Source: Actinoplanes lutulentus (lineage in GTDB: Bacteria > Actinomycetota > Actinomycetes > Mycobacteriales > Micromonosporaceae). From it: 64,000 bases of DNA. Below are positions 1 through 7,582 of the stretch, piece after piece (the stretch's first letter is position 1; the number at the start of each line of letters is the position of its first letter). The position numbers and the translations under genes were made by a program. The notes beneath the pieces are model-generated. The model saw nothing but the letters and a program-made list of their open reading frames with translations, was not told the origin of the DNA and searched no databases. The stretch is taken from the NCBI RefSeq assembly GCF_003259845.1, contig NZ_QLMJ01000017.1, positions 124,001-188,000 on the forward strand, written 5' to 3'.

Positions 1-1
1 G

Positions 2-1219
2 ACCGCCGGCATCGAGTGGCCCGAGCTGGGCCGCCGGTTCGCCGAGGGCGCCGCGCTGAAGGAGGGCGATCCCGCCGTCATCCTGCGCGCCATCAGCGCG
101 CTGATCCTCAAGCCGTACCCCGACGCGGTGCCGGCGATCCGGGCCGCCCTCGATCTGTACGAGCGGATGGATCCCGCATCGATGCTCAATTACGGTCACG
201 GCGTGGCCGCCCTGGCAACCGCGGTGTGGGACGCGGAGGCCCGGCACCGGCTGCTGGAGAAGTTCGCGGCCGCCGCCCGGGACACCGGCTCGCTGCAGAA
301 GCTGGACAGCGCGCTCTGGGTGCTGTCACTCTCCGAGGCGCTCGGCGGGACACCACGGCAGGCGCTCAAATACATGGAACAGGTCCGCGAGCTGCGCCGC
401 GCCATCGGGTACGACGCCGAACACGTGGTCAACGTGGCAACCCTGGCCTGGTCCGAGGCGGCTCGCCCCCAGGTACTGGCGATGGCCGAGGCGACGTACG
501 CCATGGGTTTCGGCGGCGTGCACTCCACGGCGATGGCGGCGCTCGCCACTGTCGACATCGCCGAAGGACGGTACGCGGAGGCCTATCAGAAGCTGAAGCC
601 GTTCGTCGACGACCCGTTCTTCCACGTCACGCCGGTCACCTGGCCGGACTTCGCCGAGGCCGCAGCGCACTGCGGGTTCACCGCCGAGGCTTTCACGACC
701 GCCGCGCAGCTCACCGAACTCGCGGCCGCCTCGGGGTCACGGTGGGCTCGCGGCGTCGCGCATCGTGTTCAGGCCGTCGTCCACGGAAACGAGCAGGACT
801 TTCTCGACGCGATCGCCGACCTCGACGGGGCCTACGCCGCTATCGACGAAGGTCGGGCCCATCTCGCGTACGGCGAATGGCTGCGACGCGCCAAGCGTCG
901 CCGCGACGCGAGGCCGCACCTCCGCAAGGCCGCGGATCTTTTCGAACGTGCCGGCGCGGACCCGTTCACCGTGCGCGCCACCCGCGAGCTCGAAGCCGCC
1001 GGCGAGACCCGGCAGGAATCGGTGCCCGGCCGGCCCGCCCAGCTCACGCCGCAGGAGCTGACCGTCGCCGAGCTGGCCGCCGCGGGCCGCACCAACGCCG
1101 AGATCGGCGCGACCATCTTCCTCAGCGTCAACACCGTCGACTATCACCTGCGCAAGGTCTTCCAGAAGCTCGGCATCTCGTCACGTAGGCAGCTCTCGGA
1201 TCGGCTCGACCACGTGTGA
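2..1219 (+). CDS. LuxR-family transcriptional regulator, C-terminal part (5' end outside window)
   Basis: The frame is open from base 2, so this is the 3' part of a longer gene; 405 residues are visible. The first ~340 residues are helical and alanine-rich, like the TPR-type region of large ATP-binding LuxR (LAL/MalT-like) regulators. The last ~58 residues are a clear LuxR/GerE helix-turn-helix, opening with LTPQELTVAELAAAG and containing NAEIGATIFLSVNTVDYHL. An N-terminal AAA domain would be expected upstream but cannot be seen. The stop codon lies inside an inverted repeat just ahead of a co-directional hydrolase gene, so the hydrolase is a plausible target. The effector is unknown. Confidence 0.85.
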   Translation, partial: TAGIEWPELGRRFAEGAALKEGDPAVILRAISALILKPYPDAVPAIRAALDLYERMDPASMLNYGHGVAALATAVWDAEARHRLLEKFAAAARDTGSLQKLDSALWVLSLSEALGGTPRQALKYMEQVRELRRAIGYDAEHVVNVATLAWSEAARPQVLAMAEATYAMGFGGVHSTAMAALATVDIAEGRYAEAYQKLKPFVDDPFFHVTPVTWPDFAEAAAHCGFTAEAFTTAAQLTELAAASGSRWARGVAHRVQAVVHGNEQDFLDAIADLDGAYAAIDEGRAHLAYGEWLRRAKRRRDARPHLRKAADLFERAGADPFTVRATRELEAAGETRQESVPGRPAQLTPQELTVAELAAAGRTNAEIGATIFLSVNTVDYHLRKVFQKLGISSRRQLSDRLDHV

Positions 1220-1225
1220 CACGTG
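1211..1225. promoter_or_regulatory. Perfect inverted repeat, candidate operator
   Basis: CACGTGT-G-ACACGTG is a perfect 7+1+7 palindrome with two CACGTG cores. It overlaps the stop codon of the LuxR gene and lies 36 bp before the hydrolase start. It has no T tract, so an operator is likelier than a terminator. Which regulator binds is not known. Confidence 0.45.
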
Positions 1226-1261
1226 GTCCGATTTCGGGTGGTAGGCGGCAGGCTGACCGTC

Positions 1262-2080
1262 ATGCCTTTGGTGACAGCCGACGACGGCGCGCAGATCTTC
1301 TACCGCGACTGGGGTGATCACGACGGGACACCCGTCATCCTCAGCCACGGCTGGCCGCTGAACTCCGACGCGTGGGAGGCCGCCGCGCTCTTCCTCGCCG
1401 AGCACGGCCATCGGGTCATCGCGCACGACCGCCGCGGCCACGGCCGGTCCAGCCAGACCTGGCACGGCAACGAGATGGACACCTACGCCGACGACCTGTC
1501 CTGCCTGGTCGAACGCCTGGACCTGACCGGCATCACCCTGGTCGGCCACTCCACCGGCGGCGGCGAGATCGTCCACTACATCGGCCGCTACGGCACCGCG
1601 CGGGTCGCGAAGGTGGTGCTGGTCAGCGCGGTCCCGCCGCTGATGCTGCGCACGGCGGACAACCCTTCCGGCATGTCGATTTCGGTCTTCGACGCCCTGC
1701 GCGCGAGCGAGAAGGCGAACCGCGCTCAGCTCTACCGCGACCTCGCCGACGGCCCGTTCTTCGGCCGGGGCGATGTCGACCAGGGGTTTCGCGACGCGTT
1801 CTGGGCGCAGAGCATGGCATGCGGCCACCGCGCGGCGTTCGAGTGCATAGCCGCGTTCTCGGCGACCGATTTCCGCCCGGATCTCGCGGCGATCGACGTC
1901 CCGACACTGGTCATCCACGGTGACGACGACCAGATCGTGCCGCTCGCGGTCGGCGGCGCACGCTCGGCGTCATTGATCGCCGGGGCTTCGCTGAAGGTCT
2001 ATGCGGGCAGCGGCCATGCGCTGCCGGACACGGATCGTGACCGGCTGCATGCCGATTTGCTGGCTTTTATCGCCTCTTAA
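1262..2080 (+). CDS. Alpha/beta hydrolase, non-heme chloroperoxidase-like
   Basis: A 272-residue alpha/beta-hydrolase of the haloperoxidase/esterase type. It has the oxyanion-hole region HGWPLNSD, the nucleophile elbow GHSTGGGE, the acid-bearing segment VIHGDDDQIVP and the terminal GSGHALP histidine, so the Ser-Asp-His triad is complete. No signal peptide, so probably cytoplasmic. An upstream GTG at 1223 would add 13 residues; ATG at 1262 is preferred because homologous proteins begin near MPLVTADDGAQIFY and the earlier start would crowd the upstream palindrome. It follows the LuxR gene by 42 bp. Substrate cannot be told from sequence. Confidence 0.88.
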   Translation: MPLVTADDGAQIFYRDWGDHDGTPVILSHGWPLNSDAWEAAALFLAEHGHRVIAHDRRGHGRSSQTWHGNEMDTYADDLSCLVERLDLTGITLVGHSTGGGEIVHYIGRYGTARVAKVVLVSAVPPLMLRTADNPSGMSISVFDALRASEKANRAQLYRDLADGPFFGRGDVDQGFRDAFWAQSMACGHRAAFECIAAFSATDFRPDLAAIDVPTLVIHGDDDQIVPLAVGGARSASLIAGASLKVYAGSGHALPDTDRDRLHADLLAFIAS

Positions 2081-2093
2081 ACCCGTTTCGGTC

Positions 2094-2116
2094 GCCGCAG
2101 GCGCTTCGCCTGCGGC
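2094..2116 (+). terminator. Hairpin terminator after hydrolase
   Basis: GCCGCAGGCG-CTT-CGCCTGCGGC, a perfect 10-bp stem with a 3-nt loop, 13 bp after the stop codon. There is no U tract, as is common in actinobacteria. Confidence 0.75.
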
Positions 2117-2227
2117 CCCTGCTCGGGTACGCCCACGGGATAGACACTGATGATCATGAACGCTTACCATCCCGGGAGCGTCCACACAGGACGAATGAGG
2201 TCGCACGTCAGTCACGGAGGGCACGAC

Positions 2228-2647
2228 ATGCGCACGGCTTTCACGAAGGCAATCACCGGACTGCTGGCAGCGGCATCCGCAACAATTCTGGCGGTCACTC
2301 TGGGCGCCGCACCGGCGCACGCGGAGACGAACCTGCGCCTGAAGACCAAGGCTTGGGGCGGCTACGTGGCCAACGCCGGGCAGGTCTACTTCAACGCCAC
2401 CAGCGAGATCTTCACCCTGTATGACAACGCCTCCGACGGTGCCGGTGTCAGCGTCAGCTGGTCATACGAGGACAACAACGGCAACTTCTACTACCCGCCC
2501 GACCTCTACCTGGGCACCGGAGCGGGCACCCAGCAGGACTTCAACAAGAGCATCACGGACGGCTTCGAGGTCACCATCATGGTCTGCGTCATCGACAACG
2601 GCAGCGTCAAGGCCAACACGTGCACAGTGGGCACAGCCGTAGCCTGA
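2228..2647 (+). CDS. Small secreted protein of unknown function
   Basis: A 139-residue protein. Residues 1-32 are a Sec signal peptide: Arg/Lys start, hydrophobic core GLLAAASATILAVTL, and cleavage likely after APAHA. The mature part is about 107 residues, rich in Gly, Asn, Asp, Thr and aromatic residues, predicted beta-rich, with two Cys near the end (MVCVID... NTC) that could form a disulfide. The start is fixed by GGAGG at 2216-2220, 7 nt before the ATG; an in-frame ATG at 2150 lacks this. No family recognised. Small extracellular beta-sandwich proteins of this size are common in Actinoplanes-type genomes. Confidence 0.75.
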   Translation: MRTAFTKAITGLLAAASATILAVTLGAAPAHAETNLRLKTKAWGGYVANAGQVYFNATSEIFTLYDNASDGAGVSVSWSYEDNNGNFYYPPDLYLGTGAGTQQDFNKSITDGFEVTIMVCVIDNGSVKANTCTVGTAVA

Positions 2648-2726
2648 CCGCCAGTGGTCGCGGCCGGCCGGTGAATCCTGGCCAGCCCTGACCATCGCCG
2701 TTCCCGGTCCCGTCGTGCGGCTTCCA

Positions 2727-3623
2727 TCAGCCGCCCAAGGTCGCATTCCGGACGGCGCTCGTCACGAGATCGGGGTGCGTCATGACCACGTTGTGCCCGC
2801 CCGGCATGTCAACGAGACAACGTCCGGGCGCCGCCGCTACCACCGCAGCGACCTCGGCGCGGCGCGGCGCATAGAAGCCCTGCTCCGGCAGCACGATCGT
2901 TATCGGACAGGAGACCTGCTCGTAGACGTCGACGCTCGGGAAGATCGGCGCGTCCGGCGAGGCGGTCGCCGTCACCATGACCTCCTCAAGCGCAGGCCGC
3001 CGGACGGCGCCGATGAAGTGGCGTACTGACACCGCCCGCACGAGTTCCGGGTCGGCGCCGGCGTTGAGCCAGTCAGTCGCAATCCCCGCCACCTGCTTCT
3101 CAATCCAGGCATCCCGCTGCCCGGCATCTCCCTGGCCCGCATCTCCCTGGCCGGCGTCGAATCGCCGCCCATATCCGAACGCCCGCCGCAACTGCCCAGC
3201 CATCTCCGGCGTCCGAATCTCCGCGAGCGCAGCCGCCCCACCTGCCCGATCATCAAGAACAAGTCCATCGACAACACAGATACCGGCCGCCTCGACCAGC
3301 CCGGCCGCAACCACAGCCGTAACCGCATAACCCCCAGTCGAGTGCCCCACCAGCAGCGGCCGCTCCCACCCCAGCCCGGCGACAACCACCGCCAGATCAC
3401 GCCAATACTGCTCAGCGTTCACCGAGTCAGCACTGCTGTGCCCATGCCCGCGCAGATCGACCGCGACTACCCGATGGTCCGCCACCAGCCCTGCGGCAAC
3501 CGCTTCCCAAGCCGCCGCGTTATGCCCCGTACCGTGCACCAGCAGCACCGGCCGCCCAGCCCCACCGTGATCCAAAGCGGCCAACGAGCCGCCGTCCACA
3601 TCGAAGAAAATCTCCTTACTCAT
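2727..3623 (-). CDS. Alpha/beta hydrolase
   Basis: A 298-residue alpha/beta hydrolase: HGTGHNAAAW oxyanion region, DLRGHGHS, and a GHSTGGYA nucleophile elbow. The C-terminal histidine lies in MPGGHNVVMTHPD. The ATG at 3623 starts MSKEIFFDVDGG. Odd feature: a run of GDAGQ repeats (AGQGDAGQGDAGQRDA) in the lid region, coded by near-identical 15-bp units around 3120-3165; this looks like a recent slippage expansion. Divergently transcribed from the chorismate mutase with 55 bp between starts. Substrate unknown. Confidence 0.85.
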   Translation of the reverse strand: MSKEIFFDVDGGSLAALDHGGAGRPVLLVHGTGHNAAAWEAVAAGLVADHRVVAVDLRGHGHSSADSVNAEQYWRDLAVVVAGLGWERPLLVGHSTGGYAVTAVVAAGLVEAAGICVVDGLVLDDRAGGAAALAEIRTPEMAGQLRRAFGYGRRFDAGQGDAGQGDAGQRDAWIEKQVAGIATDWLNAGADPELVRAVSVRHFIGAVRRPALEEVMVTATASPDAPIFPSVDVYEQVSCPITIVLPEQGFYAPRRAEVAAVVAAAPGRCLVDMPGGHNVVMTHPDLVTSAVRNATLGG

Positions 3624-3678
3624 GGCACCCCCATCACGCAGCGTGCCAACACACCACCGTCCGTGCAAGGATCGCCGG

Positions 3679-3963
3679 ATGCCCGACTCCCTCGCCGACA
3701 TCCGCGACCAGATCGACGCGCTCGACGCCGAGGTGGTGCGCCACCTCGCTGCCCGCGAGCGCTTGGTGCGGCGAGCAGCGGCCTTCAAGACCAACGACCA
3801 TGCTGTACGCGCACCCGCCCGCGTAGATCAGGTCATCGCCCGAGTCCGAGCCTTGTCCACGGAGGCCGGAGCATCCCCCGACGTGGCCGAGCAGGTCTAC
3901 CGGGCGATGATCAGCGCCTTCATCACCCTAGAACTCGCCGAACACCGCGCCACCAACCTCTAG
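3679..3963 (+). CDS. Chorismate mutase, AroQ type
   Basis: A 94-residue monofunctional AroQ-class (all-helical) chorismate mutase, which converts chorismate to prephenate for Phe/Tyr synthesis. Family marks are IRDQIDALDAEVVRHLAAR in helix 1, the conserved basic residues in RERLVRRAAAFK, and the VYRAMISAFITLE helix near the end. The start is set by AAGGA at 3667-3671. No signal peptide, so a cytoplasmic enzyme. It stands alone, away from aro or tyr genes, so it could serve secondary metabolism rather than bulk amino-acid synthesis. Confidence 0.85.
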   Translation: MPDSLADIRDQIDALDAEVVRHLAARERLVRRAAAFKTNDHAVRAPARVDQVIARVRALSTEAGASPDVAEQVYRAMISAFITLELAEHRATNL

Positions 3964-3981
3964 CACGCACCGCCTGGTGCC

Positions 3982-4221
3982 TCACTCATGCCCGGCGCCC
4001 GTCAGCCTCTTGTGCCGGATGTCAAGCACCGCAATGATCCCGAACGCAACACCCGCCACCACGACCGCGGCAATGTAACGCCAGGGCGCATCAAGATAGT
4101 TGGCGGCGGTCAACCAGTTCGGATCCCGGTCCAGCAGCGAGAAGACGATCGCCACAGGACCTTCCCAGACCCCGGCAACAAGCACCAGCAGCATCGCCAG
4201 CCGATACCAAGCTTCATTCAC
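3982..4221 (-). CDS. Small two-helix membrane protein
   Basis: A 79-residue protein with two hydrophobic segments: residues ~6-28 (YRLAMLLVLVAGVWEGPVAIVF) and ~48-68 (YIAAVVVAGVAFGIIAVLDI), followed by a basic tail. A GGGGTGAG ribosome-binding site precedes the ATG. It ends 18 bp from the convergent chorismate mutase. No family recognised; most likely a small inner-membrane protein. Confidence 0.6.
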   Translation of the reverse strand: MNEAWYRLAMLLVLVAGVWEGPVAIVFSLLDRDPNWLTAANYLDAPWRYIAAVVVAGVAFGIIAVLDIRHKRLTGAGHE

Positions 4222-4331
4222 GGCTCACCCCCGTTGCGATACGAACGTATCAACGAGACCATCCCCCGTATCCACATCACAAGCAGAAATCCGCAGATAC
4301 GTCACGGATTCCTCACGGCTAACCTGAACAA

Positions 4332-5405
4332 GTGCGTGATGAAATAACCTGCCCGGTGTGCCGTGGCCCAGTGCGGCCCCCAACACAATCCGAGTTCACG
4401 ACACCCAGATCCCCTGAACGCCCCCCAACCGCCGACAGCCCGCCCAGCCCTGACCGCATCCCGGGTCCCGACAGCATCCCGGGCCCTGACCGCATCCCGA
4501 GCTCCGACCGCATCCCGGGCGGCAGCGTCCCGGGCGCTGACCGCACCTCGCCCTCGCCCTCGCCCTCGCCCTCGCCCTCTGACAGCGTCCCGCGCCCTCC
4601 CGCTCGGGGCCGCCGCCCGGTCTACTGCTCACGCGCCTGCCAGGCCCGCGCCTACCGATCCCGCAAGAACCCGCCGCTGCCCGCCGCTCCCACCGAGCGA
4701 GAGTCGGAGCCAGGACCAGGACCAGGCCCAGGAGCGGGGCCGGCGCAGGGACCGAGGCCGGGCCAAGCAAAGAGGCCGGGGCCGCGGCAGGAGCCAATGC
4801 AGCAACAGATGCCGGCGCCGAACCCAAAGCCGTCCGCCCGCCGGCGTCAGATCGCCGAAGCGGTCTGGCGCATCGCCGCCGGACGAGGCCTGGAAAGTGC
4901 CACCATCCGCGAGATCGCCACCGAGGCCGGAGTGTCACCACGAGTGGTGCAATATCACTTCACCGACAAACAACATCTGCTGGTCAGCGCCCTGACCATG
5001 CTCCATCGCGACAACGAGCACCGGGCCCGGCAACGGATCACGCCCCTCCGGAACGCCCACGACCCGAGGGTCCTGCTGCGCGCCACCCTCGAAGAGCTGC
5101 TTCCGCTCGACGAACACCGCCGCGATAGCCTCGCGGTGATGGCGGCTTATTACGCACGCAGCCTCACCGACCCCGCCCTGGCCGCGGTCTTCCTGCACGA
5201 GAACAGCCCGCTGGAGGACCTGATAGTCGGCCTGATCCTGGCAGCCGGCCCGCGCCCGTCAGTGGACCCGGCCCGAGAGGCAGACCTGCTGGTCAGCGGC
5301 ATCACCGGTCTGGGAATCGACCTCCTCCACCATCGCCGAAGCCACGCCGACGTACGGCGAACCCTCGATTACCACCTGAACCGCATCCTGTCAGACCAGC
5401 CCTGA
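4332..5405 (+). CDS. TetR-family regulator with N-terminal zinc-finger-like segment and long low-complexity linker
   Basis: A 357-residue protein. Residues 1-12 hold CPVC (C7, C10) and residues 97-112 hold VYCSRACQARAYRSRK (C99, C103), the signature often seen in actinobacterial zinc-finger-like proteins. Between them is a Pro/Ser/Asp-rich stretch made of four 18-bp units (PDRIPG repeats) and an SP run; a second PGPG/GQ-rich linker covers ~125-165. Residues ~166-225 are a TetR HTH (IAEAVWRIAAGRGLESATIR, then VSPRVVQYHFTDKQHLL), followed by a helical ligand domain ending at 357. The GTG at 4332 is the only sensible start. Target unknown; the next gene shares its taste for SP repeats. Confidence 0.75.
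   Translation: MRDEITCPVCRGPVRPPTQSEFTTPRSPERPPTADSPPSPDRIPGPDSIPGPDRIPSSDRIPGGSVPGADRTSPSPSPSPSPSDSVPRPPARGRRPVYCSRACQARAYRSRKNPPLPAAPTERESEPGPGPGPGAGPAQGPRPGQAKRPGPRQEPMQQQMPAPNPKPSARRRQIAEAVWRIAAGRGLESATIREIATEAGVSPRVVQYHFTDKQHLLVSALTMLHRDNEHRARQRITPLRNAHDPRVLLRATLEELLPLDEHRRDSLAVMAAYYARSLTDPALAAVFLHENSPLEDLIVGLILAAGPRPSVDPAREADLLVSGITGLGIDLLHHRRSHADVRRTLDYHLNRILSDQP
4448..4519 (+). repeat. 18-bp x 4 tandem repeat inside TetR gene
   Basis: Four consecutive 18-bp units of the form CCCTGACCGCATCCCGGG, differing at a few positions, code for PDRIPG-type hexapeptides. About five copies of a CGCCCT hexamer follow at about 4549-4579, coding for Ser-Pro. Both are multiples of 3, so slippage keeps the frame. 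Confidence 0.85.
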
Positions 5406-5624
5406 CAACCCACCCACGACCAAGCCCGCGCCCCCGACCGCAGGCGCCAAGCGGGACGCTCATCACCCACAGCAAACGATCACAAAAGTGCCCGCCATAG
5501 CCATTACCTGCCCATTTCTAGCAGGGGCCGATCTGCATCAGCAACCCGGTTTCCAATCATTTCTGAATGTGAAAATCGGGCAATTGCCGTCGCCGGTCCC
5601 GACTCGGCGGCGGACAATGGGGCT

Positions 5625-6644
5625 ATGGCGCAGCAGCTTACTCTATTCCCAACGAGGCATCTCCGTGATCCGACGCTGCGCCGCAATTATTCGGCCGCGG
5701 CCGAGGACTTCCGACGTGACCACAAACGGCATCGCTCGTGGGGGTTGACGCAACGGCACGCCCGACGCCTGCGCCAGCTTCAAGACCAAGACACCGCCGC
5801 TTCCACGACACCCACCGCGACTCCAAGCCCATCGCCATCGCCATCGCCATCGCCATCGCCATCGCCATCGCCATCGCCATCGCCATCGCCATCGCCATCG
5901 CCATCGCCATCGCCATCGCCATCGCCAGTCGTAACATCCCAGAGCCACGTCCTGGCAGCCACGGCAAAAGCGCCGATTCCAGGACCGACCCCACCAGCGT
6001 CCATGCCTCCCGCACCAACCTTTCCCGCGACGCACGAAAGCCCAGGCCAAGACGGACCGAAGCAGACCGCCCGAGATCACGGATCCGAGACGAAGGCCGC
6101 AGCACAGGCACCGACGCAGGCACCGGCACCGGCACCGGCAATATCACCTCCCACCCAGCGCGCCCAACTCCCCGACCACACAAAGCACCCTGAGCACACA
6201 AAACACCCCGATCGCCCCAGGCGCCCAGGCCCCCGGCGCCCAGACGAGCACCGCCCAGACAAGCACAGCCTCGACAAGCACCGCCTCGACAAACGACCCT
6301 CAACCCAGCAGCGTCCGGGCCAGCCAGCACACCCGGGAGGCCAATCCACCAACGCCACCCAACCGCCTCAGCTGGTCGGCAGAAGAGTCGCCATCGGAAA
6401 AGTCGCTTCCCCGAACGCGCGCCTCCCGAAAAGGGTTCTATCCTCACGCCGTATTAGGCCAATTGATGGGGTTACCCAATGGCGAATACGGACGCAATCC
6501 CGCCCACCGCACCGCAGCGAAGCTCGACCCACAACGGCCCGAGCTCAGAAAAACAAGCTCCAGAAAAACCACGCTCAGGAAACCCGAGCTCAAAAGCCAA
6601 GCACAGAGACCCAAGCCCAGGAAACCCAAGCCCAGGAAACCTAG
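5625..6644 (+). CDS. Low-complexity basic protein with (Pro-Ser)n tract
   Basis: A 339-residue reading frame. The first ~55 residues look like a real folded or basic segment (MAQQLTLFPTRHL, then HKRHRSWGLTQRHARRLRQL). Then come a pure Ser-Pro run encoded by 16 hexamers, a Pro/Ala/Thr-rich section, DKHSLDKHRLDKR repeats, and a Gln/Glu/Thr-rich tail. Third-position GC falls after about 6000 and the last 150 bp are A-rich, so the 3' end may be weakly selected or mis-framed. No TM or signal peptide. The ATG at 5625 lacks a strong ribosome-binding site. No family recognised; possibly DNA- or RNA-binding by charge, but that is a guess. Confidence 0.45.
   Translation: MAQQLTLFPTRHLRDPTLRRNYSAAAEDFRRDHKRHRSWGLTQRHARRLRQLQDQDTAASTTPTATPSPSPSPSPSPSPSPSPSPSPSPSPSPSPSPSPSPVVTSQSHVLAATAKAPIPGPTPPASMPPAPTFPATHESPGQDGPKQTARDHGSETKAAAQAPTQAPAPAPAISPPTQRAQLPDHTKHPEHTKHPDRPRRPGPRRPDEHRPDKHSLDKHRLDKRPSTQQRPGQPAHPGGQSTNATQPPQLVGRRVAIGKVASPNARLPKRVLSSRRIRPIDGVTQWRIRTQSRPPHRSEARPTTARAQKNKLQKNHAQETRAQKPSTETQAQETQAQET
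5831..5926 (+). repeat. (ATCGCC)16 hexanucleotide microsatellite
   Basis: Sixteen perfect tandem copies of ATCGCC. In the coding frame it reads Pro-Ser repeats; other frames read Ile-Ala, and the opposite strand reads Gly-Asp, Met-Ala or Trp-Arg. Copy-number change would lengthen or shorten the protein by two residues per unit without a frameshift. Confidence 0.97.
6611..6640 (+). repeat. 15-bp tandem duplication near the 3' end of the low-complexity gene
   Basis: Two adjacent copies of AAGCCCAGGAAACCC (last base differs), flanked by further degenerate GAAACCC-type motifs through about 6540-6710. It lies in the A-rich end of the low-complexity reading frame. Confidence 0.6.
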
Positions 6645-6696
6645 CGCAGGAACCCGAGCGCAAGGAAGCGAACTCAAGACCCCCGGCGACCCGGGC

Positions 6697-7542
6697 TCAG
6701 GAAACCCGCACCGGCACCTGCATCTCGGTCACCCACTTGTCGAACTCGCCCGGCGGGCAGTCCAGGTAGACCTCGCGGGCGAACCCCGGCTCAGCAGCCC
6801 GATGGCCGTGGGCGTCGATCCAGGCGGCGATTGTTTGGCCTGTGCGGAAGGCCTCGGACATCGGGCCGTGGTGCAGGGCCGTCGCCGCGTGCTCGATCGG
6901 CGGCAGCGTGACCACCTCCATGCCCGTGTCCGCGCCCACCTCGGCCTCGCCGATCGGGAACGCCGCGTGCACCGCGATCGTCTCGTCGTCCGGGCCGGAG
7001 GGTGCCGGCTCGTACCAAGCGAGCGGCGCCCCCGTCATCGCCACCCCGTGCTCCTCCATCAGCTGCATCAGCCGTGGATAGAGCGGGCTCAGGTTCTCGG
7101 TGATCGACGACGGATGGTCGTAACCCGCGGCGATGCCGGACAGCTGCACGACCCGCGTCGCCGGGATGGACTTCAGGATGACGTCTCCGGTGTCCATGTG
7201 CCCCTCACTCTCGATCATGTGGAGACGTGCGTCGACCTGGGCCAGGCGTGCGGTGTCCTGCCGCATCCGAGTCTCCAGCTCGACCCGGCGCAGGCGCAGC
7301 ATGCCGCGCAGCTGGGCGGGGTCGAGCTTCTCGTCGATCAGGGTCTGCACCTCGTGGAGGCTGAACCCCAGATCTTTCAGCGCCAGCACCCGGTTGAGCT
7401 GCCGCAGCTGCGCGGCCGTGTAGAACCGGTAACCGCTGTGCGGCTCGACGAACGCAGGACGCACCAGGCCGATGGCGTCGTAGTGGCGCAGCATGCGCAC
7501 CGACACCCGGCCCAGGCCGGCGAATTCTCCAATACTGAACAT
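6697..7542 (-). CDS. MerR-family regulator with GyrI-like effector domain
   Basis: A 281-residue activator of the BmrR/TipA type. Residues 1-70 form a winged HTH (MFSIGEFAGLGRVSVRMLRH, then YDAIGLVRPA). Residues ~75-115 are the dimerisation coiled coil (RRVELETRMRQDTARLAQVD). From ~120 to the end is a GyrI-like small-molecule domain, starting near GDVILKSIPATRVVQLSG. Such regulators bind cationic drugs and twist a 19-bp-spacer promoter into an active shape. Exactly such a promoter sits in front of this gene, so it very likely regulates itself. The -10 element ends only 10 bp before the ATG, so the mRNA is close to leaderless. Confidence 0.88.
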   Translation of the reverse strand: MFSIGEFAGLGRVSVRMLRHYDAIGLVRPAFVEPHSGYRFYTAAQLRQLNRVLALKDLGFSLHEVQTLIDEKLDPAQLRGMLRLRRVELETRMRQDTARLAQVDARLHMIESEGHMDTGDVILKSIPATRVVQLSGIAAGYDHPSSITENLSPLYPRLMQLMEEHGVAMTGAPLAWYEPAPSGPDDETIAVHAAFPIGEAEVGADTGMEVVTLPPIEHAATALHHGPMSEAFRTGQTIAAWIDAHGHRAAEPGFAREVYLDCPPGEFDKWVTEMQVPVRVS

Positions 7543-7551
7543 GGTCCGCCC

Positions 7552-7582
7552 ATCATCGGCTCTGACACCGTGTCAGGGTCAA
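7552..7582 (-). promoter_or_regulatory. MerR-type promoter (19-bp spacer) with palindromic operator
   Basis: On the minus strand: -35 TTGACC (7577-7582), a 19-bp spacer, and -10 GATGAT (7552-7557). The perfect palindrome CTGACAC-C-GTGTCAG (7562-7576) fills the spacer. This is the layout recognised by MerR activators. It shares TTGACCCTGAC with the promoter at 25454. Confidence 0.8.

Noticed and set aside
5831..5926. CRISPR-like array
   Set aside because: Units are 6 bp, perfect and without spacers; a microsatellite.
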